From NCBI GenBank assembly GCA_020853705.1, contig JADYYK010000111.1, positions 1 to 48,662 on the forward strand: DNA of 48,662 nt, read 5' to 3'. The stretch is from Deltaproteobacteria bacterium (GTDB taxonomy: Bacteria > Myxococcota_A > Polyangia > Haliangiales > JADYYK01). The position numbers were made by a program, and so were the translations under genes. Of this stretch, positions 1-7,585 are shown in pieces. Under the pieces are notes generated by a model. The model ran no database searches, was not told where the DNA came from, and was given only the letters and a program-made list of their open reading frames with translations. Positions within the stretch are counted from its first letter, which is position 1, and every line of letters starts with the position of its first letter.

Positions 1-109
1 CCTCGGTCGGCAGCTGCGGGTTACTGCGCGCGGTGTCGAGCAGCATGCGCACACGCTGCAGCGCAGCGTCGACCTTGGCGAGAAACTCGGCCTCGTTGTA
101 GCTGTCCAT
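1..109 (-). CDS. N-terminal fragment of an unknown protein
   Basis: An open frame on the minus strand starts with ATG at 109 and runs off the left edge of the window, so only about 36 residues are visible (MDSYNEAEFLAKVDAALQRV and onward). The fragment looks like an amphipathic alpha helix with alternating acidic and basic residues; no family can be named. There is no clear Shine-Dalgarno sequence. A GATACT hexamer lies 9 nt before the ATG, which fits the near-leaderless pattern seen elsewhere in this window. The next gene to the right (213-614) is on the same strand, 103 bp upstream of this start, so co-transcription is possible. Confidence 0.6.
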   Translation of the reverse strand, partial: MDSYNEAEFLAKVDAALQRVRMLLDTARSNPQLPTE

Positions 110-212
110 GGGGCCGCGAGTATCGCATGGACGCGCGTCCCCGGGCTGAGACCAGCGCGAGCACCGGCCCTTCGCGCAGCAGCTGGTCGCCCTGCCCCCG
201 TCGGAGTGACCC

Positions 213-614
213 TCAGCGCGCCCGGTACTCGATGGTGCGGCAGAAGATCCAGCCCTCCATGCCGATTGAGGAGTGCAGCTCCAACCACTTCGCGCCCTGC
301 TGCTTCAGCGTCTCGAGGCGAGCCCGCGTGGTGGCATCATCGCGACCCCAGAAGCGCGGCGAGCCCGATTGTCGCGCGGCGACGTCGAGCTCGGCCCAGT
401 GCGCCAGCACGGCGGTGTCGAAGTCCTCCTCGCGGAACTCGAAGATGATCGTGCCGAAGCAATCGTGACGGAAGGCGTAGGCCTCGACGCCCTCGAAGAT
501 GACATCGGTCTTCTCGACGGGGTTCACCTCGCGGAACTCAGTCCGGACGACGATCCTGCGGGCGTCGCAGTCGACGTCGTAGCCGAGCAGGTGGTTGTCG
601 TGAACGCTCGGCAT
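213..614 (-). CDS. conserved hypothetical protein, 133 aa
   Basis: A soluble 133-residue protein with no signal peptide or membrane segment. It starts with a His/Asp-rich strand (SVHDNHLLGYDVDC), continues with alternating strands (RRIVVRTEF, DVIFEGVEAYAFRHDCFGTIIF), and has a Trp-rich second half ending in a segment around LHSSIGMEGWIFCRT. The overall look is of a small all-beta or alpha+beta family of unknown function, and I cannot assign a domain with confidence. Its ATG lies one base after the stop codon of the beta-helix lipoprotein gene upstream (616-1728), so the two are almost certainly one transcript with coupled translation. Nothing in the sequence links it to a pathway. Confidence 0.8.
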   Translation of the reverse strand: MPSVHDNHLLGYDVDCDARRIVVRTEFREVNPVEKTDVIFEGVEAYAFRHDCFGTIIFEFREEDFDTAVLAHWAELDVAARQSGSPRFWGRDDATTRARLETLKQQGAKWLELHSSIGMEGWIFCRTIEYRAR

Positions 615-615
615 C

Positions 616-1728
616 TCAGCGCAGGATCTGGGAGTTGATGATCATCGCGGGCTCCTTGGCGATGACGTAGAAGCCGAACAGGTTGGGGGTCTCGAAGGTG
701 CCGCGGGGGTTGCCGCGCGTGATCGAGTCGCGGATGGTGATGGCGCCGGTGCGGTTGTTGCTGACGAAGAAGACCGCGCTGCCGCCCTCGTTGGCCCGGT
801 TGTTCTCGATCAGGCTGCTCGAGACGTCGAGGACGATCTCGTTGCCGTCGTTGTAGATCGCCCCGCCGTTGCCGCCCTGGCCGCTGTTGGCGCCGTGGCC
901 GACGGCGGTGTTCTCGGACAGCAGCGTGTTCAGGATGTTCCACGACACGCCGATGCTGCTGAGCGCGCCGCCGTTGGCGCACGAGTTGCCCAGGCCGGGC
1001 TTGCCGCCGAAGGTGCTGTCCACGACCCAGGCCGGACGGGCGGGGCCGGCGCCGGGCGCGACCAGGTAGTCGAGCTTGCGGATGGCGCCGCCGCCGACGT
1101 CGGAGCCGAGCTCGTCGCACACGTTGTTGAAGAAGCGGGCGTGGACCACCTTGAGGCTGCCGCCCTGCGCATAGATCGCGCCGCCGCCTCCGCCGTTGTT
1201 GCCGCCGTCGGCGATCCCCTTGGCGTTGCCGTCGATGAAGGTGATGTTCTGCACCACCAGCTGGACGCCGGGGTTGGTGTTGCAGTCGCCGGGACCCGGC
1301 GGGTAGACCTGCGCGCGGTCGCAGGTGCTCATGTAGAGGATGCGGACCTTGCCGCCGCCGCTCAGCGTCACCTTGTTGCCGCCGTCGATCACCAGCTTGC
1401 TGCCCTTGTCGTTGAAGACCTTCGCGGTCTCGGTGAGGACGATGGTGGTGGCGGCCGGGCCGCAGTCGAAGGTGATGACGCCGCCCTTGGCGACCGCGGC
1501 CACGAAGGCGGCGCCGGTGCAGCTCGCGGGGCTGCCGGTGCCGACCACGGTGGTGGGCGACGAGACGTCCTCGGCGCGCGCCTGCGCGGGGATGACCGCG
1601 TGGCCGTCCGGGTAGCCGGCGGGCGGACCGTCGTCGGGGTTGGTCTGTGGCGGTGTCTCGCTGGCGCCGCAGCCGGCCAGGGCGGCCAGCACGAGCAGCG
1701 CGGTGACGGTCCTGGAGTGGACGCCCAT
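616..1728 (-). CDS. secreted beta-helix lipoprotein
   Basis: A 370-residue exported protein. Residues 1-20 form a lipoprotein signal peptide with a lipobox at LAALAGC (Cys20), followed by a Pro/Asp-rich linker. The body has repeated GGAI/GGAL turns followed by short hydrophobic strands and Asn/Phe motifs (GGGAIYAQGG, FFNN, GGGAIRK, GGALSSIG, GGAIYND, LIENN). This pattern is typical of right-handed parallel beta-helix proteins, including Chlamydia polymorphic outer-membrane protein repeats. It probably sits on the cell surface or outer-membrane face; no catalytic site is visible. There is no Shine-Dalgarno sequence; a TACCAT hexamer (1740-1735) ends 6 nt before the ATG, suggesting a leaderless message. 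It is divergent from the lipoprotein gene at 1803 and leads the two-gene unit with 213-614. Confidence 0.85.
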   Translation of the reverse strand: MGVHSRTVTALLVLAALAGCGASETPPQTNPDDGPPAGYPDGHAVIPAQARAEDVSSPTTVVGTGSPASCTGAAFVAAVAKGGVITFDCGPAATTIVLTETAKVFNDKGSKLVIDGGNKVTLSGGGKVRILYMSTCDRAQVYPPGPGDCNTNPGVQLVVQNITFIDGNAKGIADGGNNGGGGGAIYAQGGSLKVVHARFFNNVCDELGSDVGGGAIRKLDYLVAPGAGPARPAWVVDSTFGGKPGLGNSCANGGALSSIGVSWNILNTLLSENTAVGHGANSGQGGNGGAIYNDGNEIVLDVSSSLIENNRANEGGSAVFFVSNNRTGAITIRDSITRGNPRGTFETPNLFGFYVIAKEPAMIINSQILR

Positions 1729-1734
1729 GGTGCG

Positions 1735-1740
1735 ATGGTA
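1735..1740 (-). promoter_or_regulatory. -10-like hexamer TACCAT, leaderless-type promoter
   Basis: On the minus strand TACCAT is followed by 6 nt and then the ATG at 1728. A start site 6-7 nt after the hexamer would fall on the first base of the start codon. No convincing -35 element is seen. Confidence 0.45.
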
Positions 1741-1767
1741 TCGCGAATGCGCGACTGGCAGGTCGCC

Positions 1768-1796
1768 TTGACAGCAGGCGCGCCGCCCGTGAGCAT
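1768..1796 (+). promoter_or_regulatory. sigma70-type promoter TTGACA-N17-GAGCAT
   Basis: A perfect -35 TTGACA (1768-1773) is followed by a 17-bp spacer and GAGCAT (1791-1796), a weak -10. The ATG at 1803 is 6 nt downstream, so the predicted transcript is leaderless. It overlaps the divergent promoter region of the gene at 1728. Confidence 0.5.
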
Positions 1797-1802
1797 CACG
1801 AG

Positions 1803-2936
1803 ATGGCGAGGCGTGTCGCGAGAGTGCTTTGGGTGATGGTGGCGGCGCTGGGGCTGGCGCTGGCGGGGTGCAAGAAGTCGAAGCGGCAAAGCGGTGCGGC
1901 GGGTGGCGCAGGCGGGGCAGGGCGGGGCGCAGGCGGGGCGGAGCTTTCGCCGCTGCCCGCGCTGCCCAGCGACACCACCGCGGTGCTCGGGTTCGTGCGC
2001 GCGGGGGCCGCGCCGGACGGGGCCGAGATCCGCGCGGCGGTGCAGGCGCTGGTCGGCGAGGACATGTCCGACCCCGAGATCGGCGTGTTCTTCGATGCCT
2101 GTGTGGTGCCGATCAGCGCGGCCGCCCGGCGCACCACGCTGGTGTTCCTCGATCGCATCGACCGCGAACGCGTCGTGGTGGTGGCCGACGGTACTGGCCT
2201 GCGCGGCGCGTTCGAGGGCTGTCTGGCCACGCTCGGCGCCCAGAAGTCGCGCCCGCCCGAGGCGCCGCGGCAGGACGGCCGCCTGACCATCTATGCGGCG
2301 GGCGGTGACGAGGTGGTGGCGGTCTGGACCGGCGACGGCCACGTGGTGCTGGGGATCTCGCGCGCGGACGTCGAGCACGTCGCGGACGTCGCGGGCAAGC
2401 CGCCGCTCGCCGACGCCGCCCTGGCCAGGGAGCTCGGCGCCATCGACACCGGCGCGCCGGTCTGGTTCGTGGCCGGCGCCGGGGCGAGCCCTCCGATGGC
2501 CAGCATGGCGTCGGTTCGTGCTGCGGTGAAGGGCAGCCACGCCGACATGCGGGTGCTGTTCGAGGTCGACGGTGTGGCCCAGGAGGCTGCGGAGGAGGCG
2601 ACCCACGAGCTGGCCGGCAGCATGAAGGTGGTCGCGCAGGGCCGCGAGCTGCACCTCGAGGGTGAGCTCGGCGCCCTGCTGCCGAGCCTGAGCCCGCGTG
2701 GCAAAGGCGCGCCGCCGCCCTCGCGCCCGAAGCTGGACGACAAGCAGGTGCGCGCGGTGCTGGCGTCGGGGCCGATGATGCTGGCGCTGTTCCTGCTCGC
2801 CGAGGGCGGCGGGTCGGAGAAGACCGCCGTGTCAGCGCCGGTGGTGGTGGGGGCGCCAGCGGTGGCCTCTCCGGCCCCGCCGAGCATGCCGGCGCCGCCG
2901 CCACCACCGTCACCACCGTCACCACCAGGGCCATAG
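1803..2936 (+). CDS. hypothetical lipoprotein with Pro-rich tail
   Basis: A 377-residue protein with a lipoprotein signal peptide (lipobox LALAGC, Cys about residue 23), a Lys/Ser and then Gly/Ala-rich linker, and a globular domain of about 280 residues with no motif I recognise. The domain alternates acidic helices and short beta strands (LVFLDRIDRERVVVVADG; VVAVWTGDGHVVLGIS). The last 30 residues are Ala/Pro-rich, ending in a proline run encoded by CCACCR repeats. It is likely anchored in the inner or outer membrane facing the periplasm. The ATG at 1803 has no ribosome site but lies 6 nt after a promoter with a perfect TTGACA. Function unknown. Confidence 0.8.
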   Translation: MARRVARVLWVMVAALGLALAGCKKSKRQSGAAGGAGGAGRGAGGAELSPLPALPSDTTAVLGFVRAGAAPDGAEIRAAVQALVGEDMSDPEIGVFFDACVVPISAAARRTTLVFLDRIDRERVVVVADGTGLRGAFEGCLATLGAQKSRPPEAPRQDGRLTIYAAGGDEVVAVWTGDGHVVLGISRADVEHVADVAGKPPLADAALARELGAIDTGAPVWFVAGAGASPPMASMASVRAAVKGSHADMRVLFEVDGVAQEAAEEATHELAGSMKVVAQGRELHLEGELGALLPSLSPRGKGAPPPSRPKLDDKQVRAVLASGPMMLALFLLAEGGGSEKTAVSAPVVVGAPAVASPAPPSMPAPPPPPSPPSPPGP

Positions 2937-2995
2937 CGCCCCGCGCGCGCGGGTCGCGGAAAGAGCTGGCAGACTGGCTTCAGAGACGGAGGATC

Positions 2996-3940
2996 GTGGC
3001 CATGGCGGCTTCAGGCATCGAGTACGACATGGCCTACTCGTGTGCGAGCGGGCGGCACACGCGCTACTCGTTCCTGGCGCAGCGCTACCAGGCGGGCGCC
3101 GGCTTCCGGCCTGGGCGTGGCGAGTGCTGGATCGCGTGGGTCGAGCCGGATCCCGTGCGGGAATTGAGGTGCACCTTCAAGTGGCTGTACGACGGCTGGT
3201 ACACGGCGTTGTGGCGTTCGACCCAGGATCGGGTCTGGGTCACCGACTCACAGGGCGCGGTGTTCGAGTTCGCGACGCCCGAGGCCGACTTCAAGAAGCA
3301 CGAGCTGCCGTCGACGCTGTTCGGGATCTATGGGCTGTCGGACCAGGAGCTCTTCGCCTGGGGCGAGCGCAACGGTCGGCCGGCGCTGTTCCGCTGTGAC
3401 GGCCGCACGTGGACCGAGATGGCCGCGCCGCCGTTCGCCATCGACTGCATGCATGGGCTGTCGCGCGACGACCTCTGGGTGTCGGGCGCTGGCGGTGGTG
3501 TCGCGCAGTGGGACGGCGCGGCCTGGCGCGTGCTGGCGACCGGCACCCAGGAGCGCGTGGTGTCGATCTTCGTCGCCGGCCCCGATGAGCTGTACGGCTG
3601 CGGCACCGGCGGCAGCGTGTTCGCGGGTTCGCGCACGGCGTGGGCGCGGATCGGTGGCATCCCCGACACCGAGCCGGGCGACGTCCAGGCGGTGGCCAGC
3701 TGGCATGGCGAGCTGTGGGTCGCGTGCAGCCGCCTCGGCCTGTGGCGGCGCATCGGCAGCAGCGACCGGTTCGATCGCTACAAGCCCAAGCTCGATGCCG
3801 TCAGCCTCGATGTGCGTGACGGCATCGTGGTCGCGTGCAAGCACAAGGTGTCGTCGTCCGACGACGGCGCGGCCTTCCGGTCGACCGCGGTCGAGCACCT
3901 GCTGAAGGACCGCGCCGGCAAGCCGCTGGGCCAGCCCTGA
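2996..3940 (+). CDS. beta-propeller-like hypothetical protein
   Basis: A cytoplasmic-looking protein of 314 residues if GTG 2996 is used, or 312 from the ATG at 3002, which I favour because GGAG at 2988-2991 is better spaced to it. It contains repeated units with hydrophobic strands, an Asp-Asp-Leu-Trp turn and a Trp ending (GLSRDDLWVSGAGGG then WDGAAWRVLATG; GPDELYGCGTGGSVFAGS; SWHGELWVACSRLGLWRR). These resemble the short sheet repeats of WD/BNR/kelch-type beta-propellers that are abundant in myxobacteria. No signal peptide or catalytic residues are visible. It is convergent with the lipoprotein gene ending at 3948, only 7 bp away. Probably a binding or scaffold protein; the function is not assigned. 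Confidence 0.8.
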   Translation: MAMAASGIEYDMAYSCASGRHTRYSFLAQRYQAGAGFRPGRGECWIAWVEPDPVRELRCTFKWLYDGWYTALWRSTQDRVWVTDSQGAVFEFATPEADFKKHELPSTLFGIYGLSDQELFAWGERNGRPALFRCDGRTWTEMAAPPFAIDCMHGLSRDDLWVSGAGGGVAQWDGAAWRVLATGTQERVVSIFVAGPDELYGCGTGGSVFAGSRTAWARIGGIPDTEPGDVQAVASWHGELWVACSRLGLWRRIGSSDRFDRYKPKLDAVSLDVRDGIVVACKHKVSSSDDGAAFRSTAVEHLLKDRAGKPLGQP

Positions 3941-3947
3941 CCAGCGG

Positions 3948-4520
3948 CTACGGGCAGGTCGTGGTGGCCATCATCATCTGGGTCAGCGCGGTGGTGTCCT
4001 TCTTGGCGCTGACCAGGGGCAGCGTGGCGACGAGCTTGCCGCCGACCAGGCTGACGGTGACGTTGCCTGACTGCGCGAACCAGTTCTCTTCGACGGTGCT
4101 ACTGGGGTGGTGGATGATGCGCACCACGACCTCGCCGGCGGGGACGTTGGCGGCGCCGACGATGCTGGTCGCCGCGCGCACCGGGTAGCTGCCGGCCGCG
4201 GGCGGGCCGCCGCCGCCGTGGAAGTAGAAGGTGCTGGTGGACGACAGCGGACAGGCGCCCATGCCGATGAGCTGGTAGCCCCCGACCGCGCCGCCGTCGC
4301 TGCACAGGGTGATGGTCGCGCTGCACTGGGCGTTGGGCTGCAGCTGCCAGGTCGCGGAGCCAGCGCTGGTCGTCGAGGAGTCGGGCGTGCGCGCCGCGTC
4401 CACCGTGGCCGCGGCGTCCGCGATCGCGCCGGAATCGACCGTCGTGCCGTCGTCGTCGTCACCACCACCACAGCTGCTCGCCAGCACCGCCGCCAGCAGG
4501 ATCCCCGCAAGTCGCTTCAT
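3948..4520 (-). CDS. hypothetical lipoprotein, 190 aa
   Basis: Starts at MKRLAGILLAAVLASSCGGG (ATG at 4520, purine-rich GGGGGAAA just upstream). The lipobox ASSC places the lipidated Cys at residue 17, followed by an Asp/Gly run and a Thr/Ser/Asp linker, which is the usual layout for myxobacterial surface lipoproteins. The mature domain of about 140 residues is beta-rich with paired cysteines (NAQCSATITLCSDGG; ACPLSST; terminal TTTCP). It may be a small beta-sandwich stabilised by disulfides. No enzymatic motif. It is divergent from the LuxR-type regulator at 4642 and convergent with the propeller-like gene. Longer upstream frame is rejected because it lacks signal-peptide logic. Confidence 0.8.
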   Translation of the reverse strand: MKRLAGILLAAVLASSCGGGDDDDGTTVDSGAIADAAATVDAARTPDSSTTSAGSATWQLQPNAQCSATITLCSDGGAVGGYQLIGMGACPLSSTSTFYFHGGGGPPAAGSYPVRAATSIVGAANVPAGEVVVRIIHHPSSTVEENWFAQSGNVTVSLVGGKLVATLPLVSAKKDTTALTQMMMATTTCP

Positions 4521-4628
4521 GGTTTCCCCCCCGCCCAGGCAGCATAGCCCAGGGCGAAGCACCCCTGGTAGGGGGGCCCGCGCCACCGCGCGCCGTGGCG
4601 GTGCTCCCCGGCGCGCCAGCAGGTGGCA

Positions 4629-4634
4629 TAGAAT
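4629..4634 (+). promoter_or_regulatory. -10-like hexamer TAGAAT, leaderless-type promoter
   Basis: TAGAAT is followed by 7 nt and then GTG 4642, the start chosen for the LuxR-type regulator. No Shine-Dalgarno sequence lies in between. Confidence 0.45.
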
Positions 4635-4641
4635 CGTCGGC

Positions 4642-6300
4642 GTGGGCGATGAGGCACTGGCGATCGGACGTGGCGCCTTTGCGCGGCGGGCGTGGGGGGA
4701 TGCCTTCGAGGCGTTCACGCGGGCGCAAACGCGAGGCGCGCTGGCGGCCGACGACGTCGAGCGGCTGGCGCTGGCGGCGGGTCTGACCGGGCACGAGGAC
4801 GCCTGCATCGAGGCGTTCGAGCGGCTGCACCAGCTGCGGCTGGACGCGGGGCAGGTGCTGGCGGCAGCGCGGGCGGCGTTCTGGGCCGCGATGCGCCTGT
4901 TCTCGCTGGGCGAGATGGCGCGCGGCAGCGGCTGGGTCGGGCGCGCGCAGCGGCTGGTCGAACGCGACGGGCAGGACTGTGTCGAGTGCGGCTACCTGCG
5001 GCTGCCGCTGGTGTTTCGTGCCACCGCGAGCGGCGACTACGAGGCGGCGCGGGCCGCAGCCGCGGAGGCGGCGGAGATCGGGGATCGGCTGGGCGACCGC
5101 GATCTCGGCGCGCTGGGACGCAGCTTCGAGGGGCGCGCGCTGATCCGGCAGGGCCGGTTGACCGAGGGGCTGCGGGTGCTCGACGAGGCGATGGTGGCGG
5201 TGGCCAGCGCGGAGCTGTCGCCGCTGGTGACCGGCCTCATCTACTGCGCCGTCATCGCGGCGTGTCAGCAGAGCTATGCGCTGGATCGGGCGCGCGAGTG
5301 GACGCGGGCGCTGAGCGGGTGGTGCGAGGGCCAGCCGCAGCTGGTGACGTTCGCGGGCGCCTGCATGATCCACCGCTCGGAGATCCTGCAGCTCGGCGGC
5401 GAGTGGCCAGCCGCGCTGGAGGAGGTCCGGCTGGCCTCGAGCCGGCTGGCAAACTCGCGCGACTCGCGGGCGGGCGATGCGCTGTACCAGGAGGGCGAGC
5501 TGCAGCGGCTGCGCGGCGAGCTGGACACGGCCGAGCAGAGCTATGCGCGCGCCAGCGAGCGTGGGCGTGATCCGCAGCCTGGCCTGGCGCTGCTCAGGCT
5601 GGCGCAGGGGCGCGGCGACCTCGCGGCGGCGGCGACGCGGCGCGCGCTGTCGACCACGGACCCGCTGCAGCGCGCGCGCTTCCTGCCCGCGCACGTGGAG
5701 ATCCTGCTGGCGGCGGGGGAGTGCGCGGAGGCGCGGCAGGCGGCGGACGAGCTCGGCGCCATCGCCGAGCGCCTCGGGATGGAGATCCTGGGTGCCATCG
5801 CCGACCACGCCCGAGGGGCGGTGGCGCTGGCGGAGGGCGACGCCCGGGCCGCGCTGCAGCCGCTCCGGCGGGCGCAGGATCTCTGGCAGCGGGTGGGGGC
5901 GCCGTACCTGTGCGCGCGGGTGCGGGTGGTGATGGCGCGGGCGTTTCAGGCGCTGGGAGACCAGGATGGCGCCGGGCTCGAGCTGGAGGCGGCGCGCAAG
6001 GTCTTCCTCGCGGTGGGCGCCGGGCCCGACCTGGCGGCGCTCGAGGCCATGGCCGGTCCGGCGGCGGCGCCGGCTGCCACAGGCGCCGCACCCAGCAAGG
6101 GCTCACACGGCCTCAGCCCTCGTGAACTCGAGGTGCTGCTGCTGGTCGCGGCGGGCAAGACCAACAAGGTCATCGCGCGCGAGCTGTTCGTCAGCGAGAA
6201 GACGGTCGACCGGCACGTCAGCAACATCTTCGCCAAGTTGAACGTGCCGTCGCGCGCAGCGGCGACCGCCTGGGCCTACCAGCACCGCCTGCTTGGGTAG
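4642..6300 (+). CDS. LuxR-family regulator with TPR-like sensor region
   Basis: A 552-residue regulator. Residues about 1-470 are a run of Ala/Leu/Arg-rich helical hairpins of TPR type (for example GRGAFARRAWGDAFEAFTRA near the N-terminus), with no P-loop, so it is not a full MalT/LAL ATPase. Residues about 491-552 are a LuxR/NarL helix-turn-helix: LSPRELEVLLLVAAGKTNK, IARELFVSEKTVDRHVSNIF. The start is taken as GTG 4642, 7 nt after a TAGAAT hexamer; an in-frame extension back to 4309 overlaps the divergent lipoprotein and has no ribosome site. Its last codons contain the first arm of a TGGGTAG dyad, and two further copies lie just after the gene, in front of the small gene at 6418. It probably autoregulates and/or activates 6418-7583 (inference). 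Confidence 0.85.
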   Translation: MGDEALAIGRGAFARRAWGDAFEAFTRAQTRGALAADDVERLALAAGLTGHEDACIEAFERLHQLRLDAGQVLAAARAAFWAAMRLFSLGEMARGSGWVGRAQRLVERDGQDCVECGYLRLPLVFRATASGDYEAARAAAAEAAEIGDRLGDRDLGALGRSFEGRALIRQGRLTEGLRVLDEAMVAVASAELSPLVTGLIYCAVIAACQQSYALDRAREWTRALSGWCEGQPQLVTFAGACMIHRSEILQLGGEWPAALEEVRLASSRLANSRDSRAGDALYQEGELQRLRGELDTAEQSYARASERGRDPQPGLALLRLAQGRGDLAAAATRRALSTTDPLQRARFLPAHVEILLAAGECAEARQAADELGAIAERLGMEILGAIADHARGAVALAEGDARAALQPLRRAQDLWQRVGAPYLCARVRVVMARAFQALGDQDGAGLELEAARKVFLAVGAGPDLAALEAMAGPAAAPAATGAAPSKGSHGLSPRELEVLLLVAAGKTNKVIARELFVSEKTVDRHVSNIFAKLNVPSRAAATAWAYQHRLLG

Positions 6301-6338
6301 AACTACCCATCCGAGAATCACCCGCGAAATTGGGTAGT
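6294..6338. promoter_or_regulatory. three TGGGTAG half-sites forming nested dyads
   Basis: TGGGTAG occurs at 6294-6300 (end of the regulator gene, including its stop). Its complement CTACCCA follows after 2 nt at 6303-6309, giving a 7-2-7 dyad. A third copy, TGGGTAGT (6331-6338), forms an 8-bp inverted repeat with ACTACCCA (6302-6309). The complement matches the NarL-type heptamer TACYYMT. The location between a LuxR-type gene and its downstream partner suggests an operator. Confidence 0.6.
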
Positions 6339-6417
6339 CCTCCCGAAGTCGCGCCCGACCGATCTCCGTAGTGTCCCTGCTTGCCGACACCAATCGTCGC
6401 GCAAGGAGGGTACCCAG

Positions 6418-6729
6418 ATGAAGCACCTGGTCCAGATCCAGATCACCACGCAGGCTGGCGTCGAGCTCGAGGCGCGTCCCGGCGGTCCCGGCGCCGTCAT
6501 CGGGCGCATCGTCGATCGCTTCAAGCCCGAGGCGGTCTACATGAGCCCCGCACATCGCGCCATCTACCTGGTGTGTGACCTGACCACGTCCGACATGGCC
6601 GAGCTGATGCTGGTGAGCCACCGCTTCGCGGGGCAGAACCCGGTGTTCACCCCGGTGATCGAGGGCAAGGAGTTCGGCGCCATGCTCGGCAAGGCGCTGC
6701 CGGCGTCGCGCAAGCTGTTCGAGGGCTGA
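6418..6729 (+). CDS. small alpha/beta hypothetical protein, 103 aa
   Basis: A soluble 103-residue protein with the strand-helix-strand-strand-helix-strand pattern of ferredoxin-like, dimeric alpha/beta-barrel families (KHLVQIQITT; IVDRFKPEAVYM; AIYLVCDL; MAELMLVSHRFAG; NPVFTPVIEGKEF). It resembles the DUF3303/GYD-type small proteins in outline, but I cannot make a firm assignment. The start is certain: ATG 6418 has an AAGGAGG ribosome site at 6403-6409. The 118 bp in front hold TGGGTAG dyads, so it is the likely first target of the LuxR-type regulator upstream. The membrane protein gene at 6798 follows 68 bp later on the same strand. Confidence 0.85.
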   Translation: MKHLVQIQITTQAGVELEARPGGPGAVIGRIVDRFKPEAVYMSPAHRAIYLVCDLTTSDMAELMLVSHRFAGQNPVFTPVIEGKEFGAMLGKALPASRKLFEG

Positions 6730-6758
6730 CAGGCGTCCTGCGCTGGAGCCATGAGGAA

Positions 6759-6793
6759 GACGGGACGGGACAGGACAGGACGGGACAGGAGGG
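6759..6793 (+). repeat. GACRG pentamer microsatellite overlapping a ribosome site
   Basis: Six tandem GACGG/GACAG units (6759-6788) and a seventh variant GAGGG (6789-6793) lie directly in front of ATG 6798. The last two units create the AGGAGG ribosome site at 6787-6792. Confidence 0.85.
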
Positions 6794-6797
6794 GCAC

Positions 6798-7583
6798 ATG
6801 AAGAGCAGCAACCAGCTGGTGCAGGGAATCGACGGGCTCATCGAGGAGGGCGAGGCCCTGCGCAGGCTCGGCGCCGAGCGCGCACAGGCCCGACCGCGGG
6901 CGCGGGTCCAGGGCGCCCGGGTCTTTCACACCGGCATGGCCGTCGCGTTCCTGCTGACGGCGTTCGCGGGCTTCGCGCCGACGTACTTCCTCAGGGGGCT
7001 GTCGCAGCGGCCCGCGCTGGGCCCGCTCCTGCACCTGCACGGCCTGGTGTTCACGGGCTGGCTGGTGCTGCTCATCGTGCAGAGCGCGCTGGTCGCCGGG
7101 CGGCGCGTCGCGGTGCACCGCATGCTCGGCATCGCGGGGGCGCTGCTTGCGCTGGCGATGCTGCCGCTCGGGGCCATCGCGGCGCTGGAGGGGGCGCGGC
7201 GCGGCATCAGCCGGCCGGGGGCGCAGCCGCTGGTGTTCCTGCTCTTTCCGCTCGGGCAGCTGGTGATGTTCGCCGGCTTCCTGGCGGCGGCGCTGTGGCT
7301 GCGGCGCAAGCCCGAGAGCCATCGCCGGCTCATCCTGGTGGCGACCGCGACCCTGATGACCCCGGCGCTCAGCCGGCTGCCCTTCGTCCCTCATCCGATG
7401 GTGTCGCTGGGGCTGAGCGCGCTGTTCGTGGTCGCGGGCATGGTGCACGACTGGAAGACCCGCGGCCGGGTGCACCGGGTCTACCTGCTGGGTGCCGCCG
7501 TCATCGTGCTGTCGGGCCCGCTGCGGGTGGCCCTCGGGCACACCGCGGCGTGGCAGTCGCTGGCGCGCTGGCTGATCAGCTGA
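6798..7583 (+). CDS. polytopic membrane protein, 261 aa
   Basis: An integral inner-membrane protein with a soluble N-terminal stretch of about 40 residues and some six or seven hydrophobic helices (starting near residues 46, 79, 112, 146, 177, 199 and 230). Conserved-looking His residues sit at helix ends (FHTGMAVAF, LLHLHGLVFTGW, VAVHRMLG, ESHRRLI, MVHDW), as in haem-binding or cytochrome b561-like membrane families; this is suggestive only. The start ATG 6798 has AGGAGG 5 nt upstream, built from the last units of a pentamer repeat. It follows the small gene at 6418 and probably shares its LuxR-linked transcript. It is convergent with the lipoprotein gene ending at 7586, 2 bp away. Confidence 0.85.
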   Translation: MKSSNQLVQGIDGLIEEGEALRRLGAERAQARPRARVQGARVFHTGMAVAFLLTAFAGFAPTYFLRGLSQRPALGPLLHLHGLVFTGWLVLLIVQSALVAGRRVAVHRMLGIAGALLALAMLPLGAIAALEGARRGISRPGAQPLVFLLFPLGQLVMFAGFLAAALWLRRKPESHRRLILVATATLMTPALSRLPFVPHPMVSLGLSALFVVAGMVHDWKTRGRVHRVYLLGAAVIVLSGPLRVALGHTAAWQSLARWLIS

Positions 7584-7585
7584 CG

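Noticed and set aside
895..1836. Long plus-strand ORF opposite the beta-helix lipoprotein
   Set aside because: Low-complexity Ala/Gly/Val/Arg/Asp translation without domain features; it is the antisense frame of a gene with a clear signal peptide and repeats.
4309..4641. N-terminal extension of the LuxR-type regulator
   Set aside because: It overlaps the divergent lipoprotein gene, reads as low-complexity sequence and crosses the TAGAAT promoter-like element.
6751..6797. ATG at 6751 as an upstream start or leader ORF for the membrane protein
   Set aside because: It is not in frame with ATG 6798 and has no ribosome site; it simply reads through the pentamer repeat.
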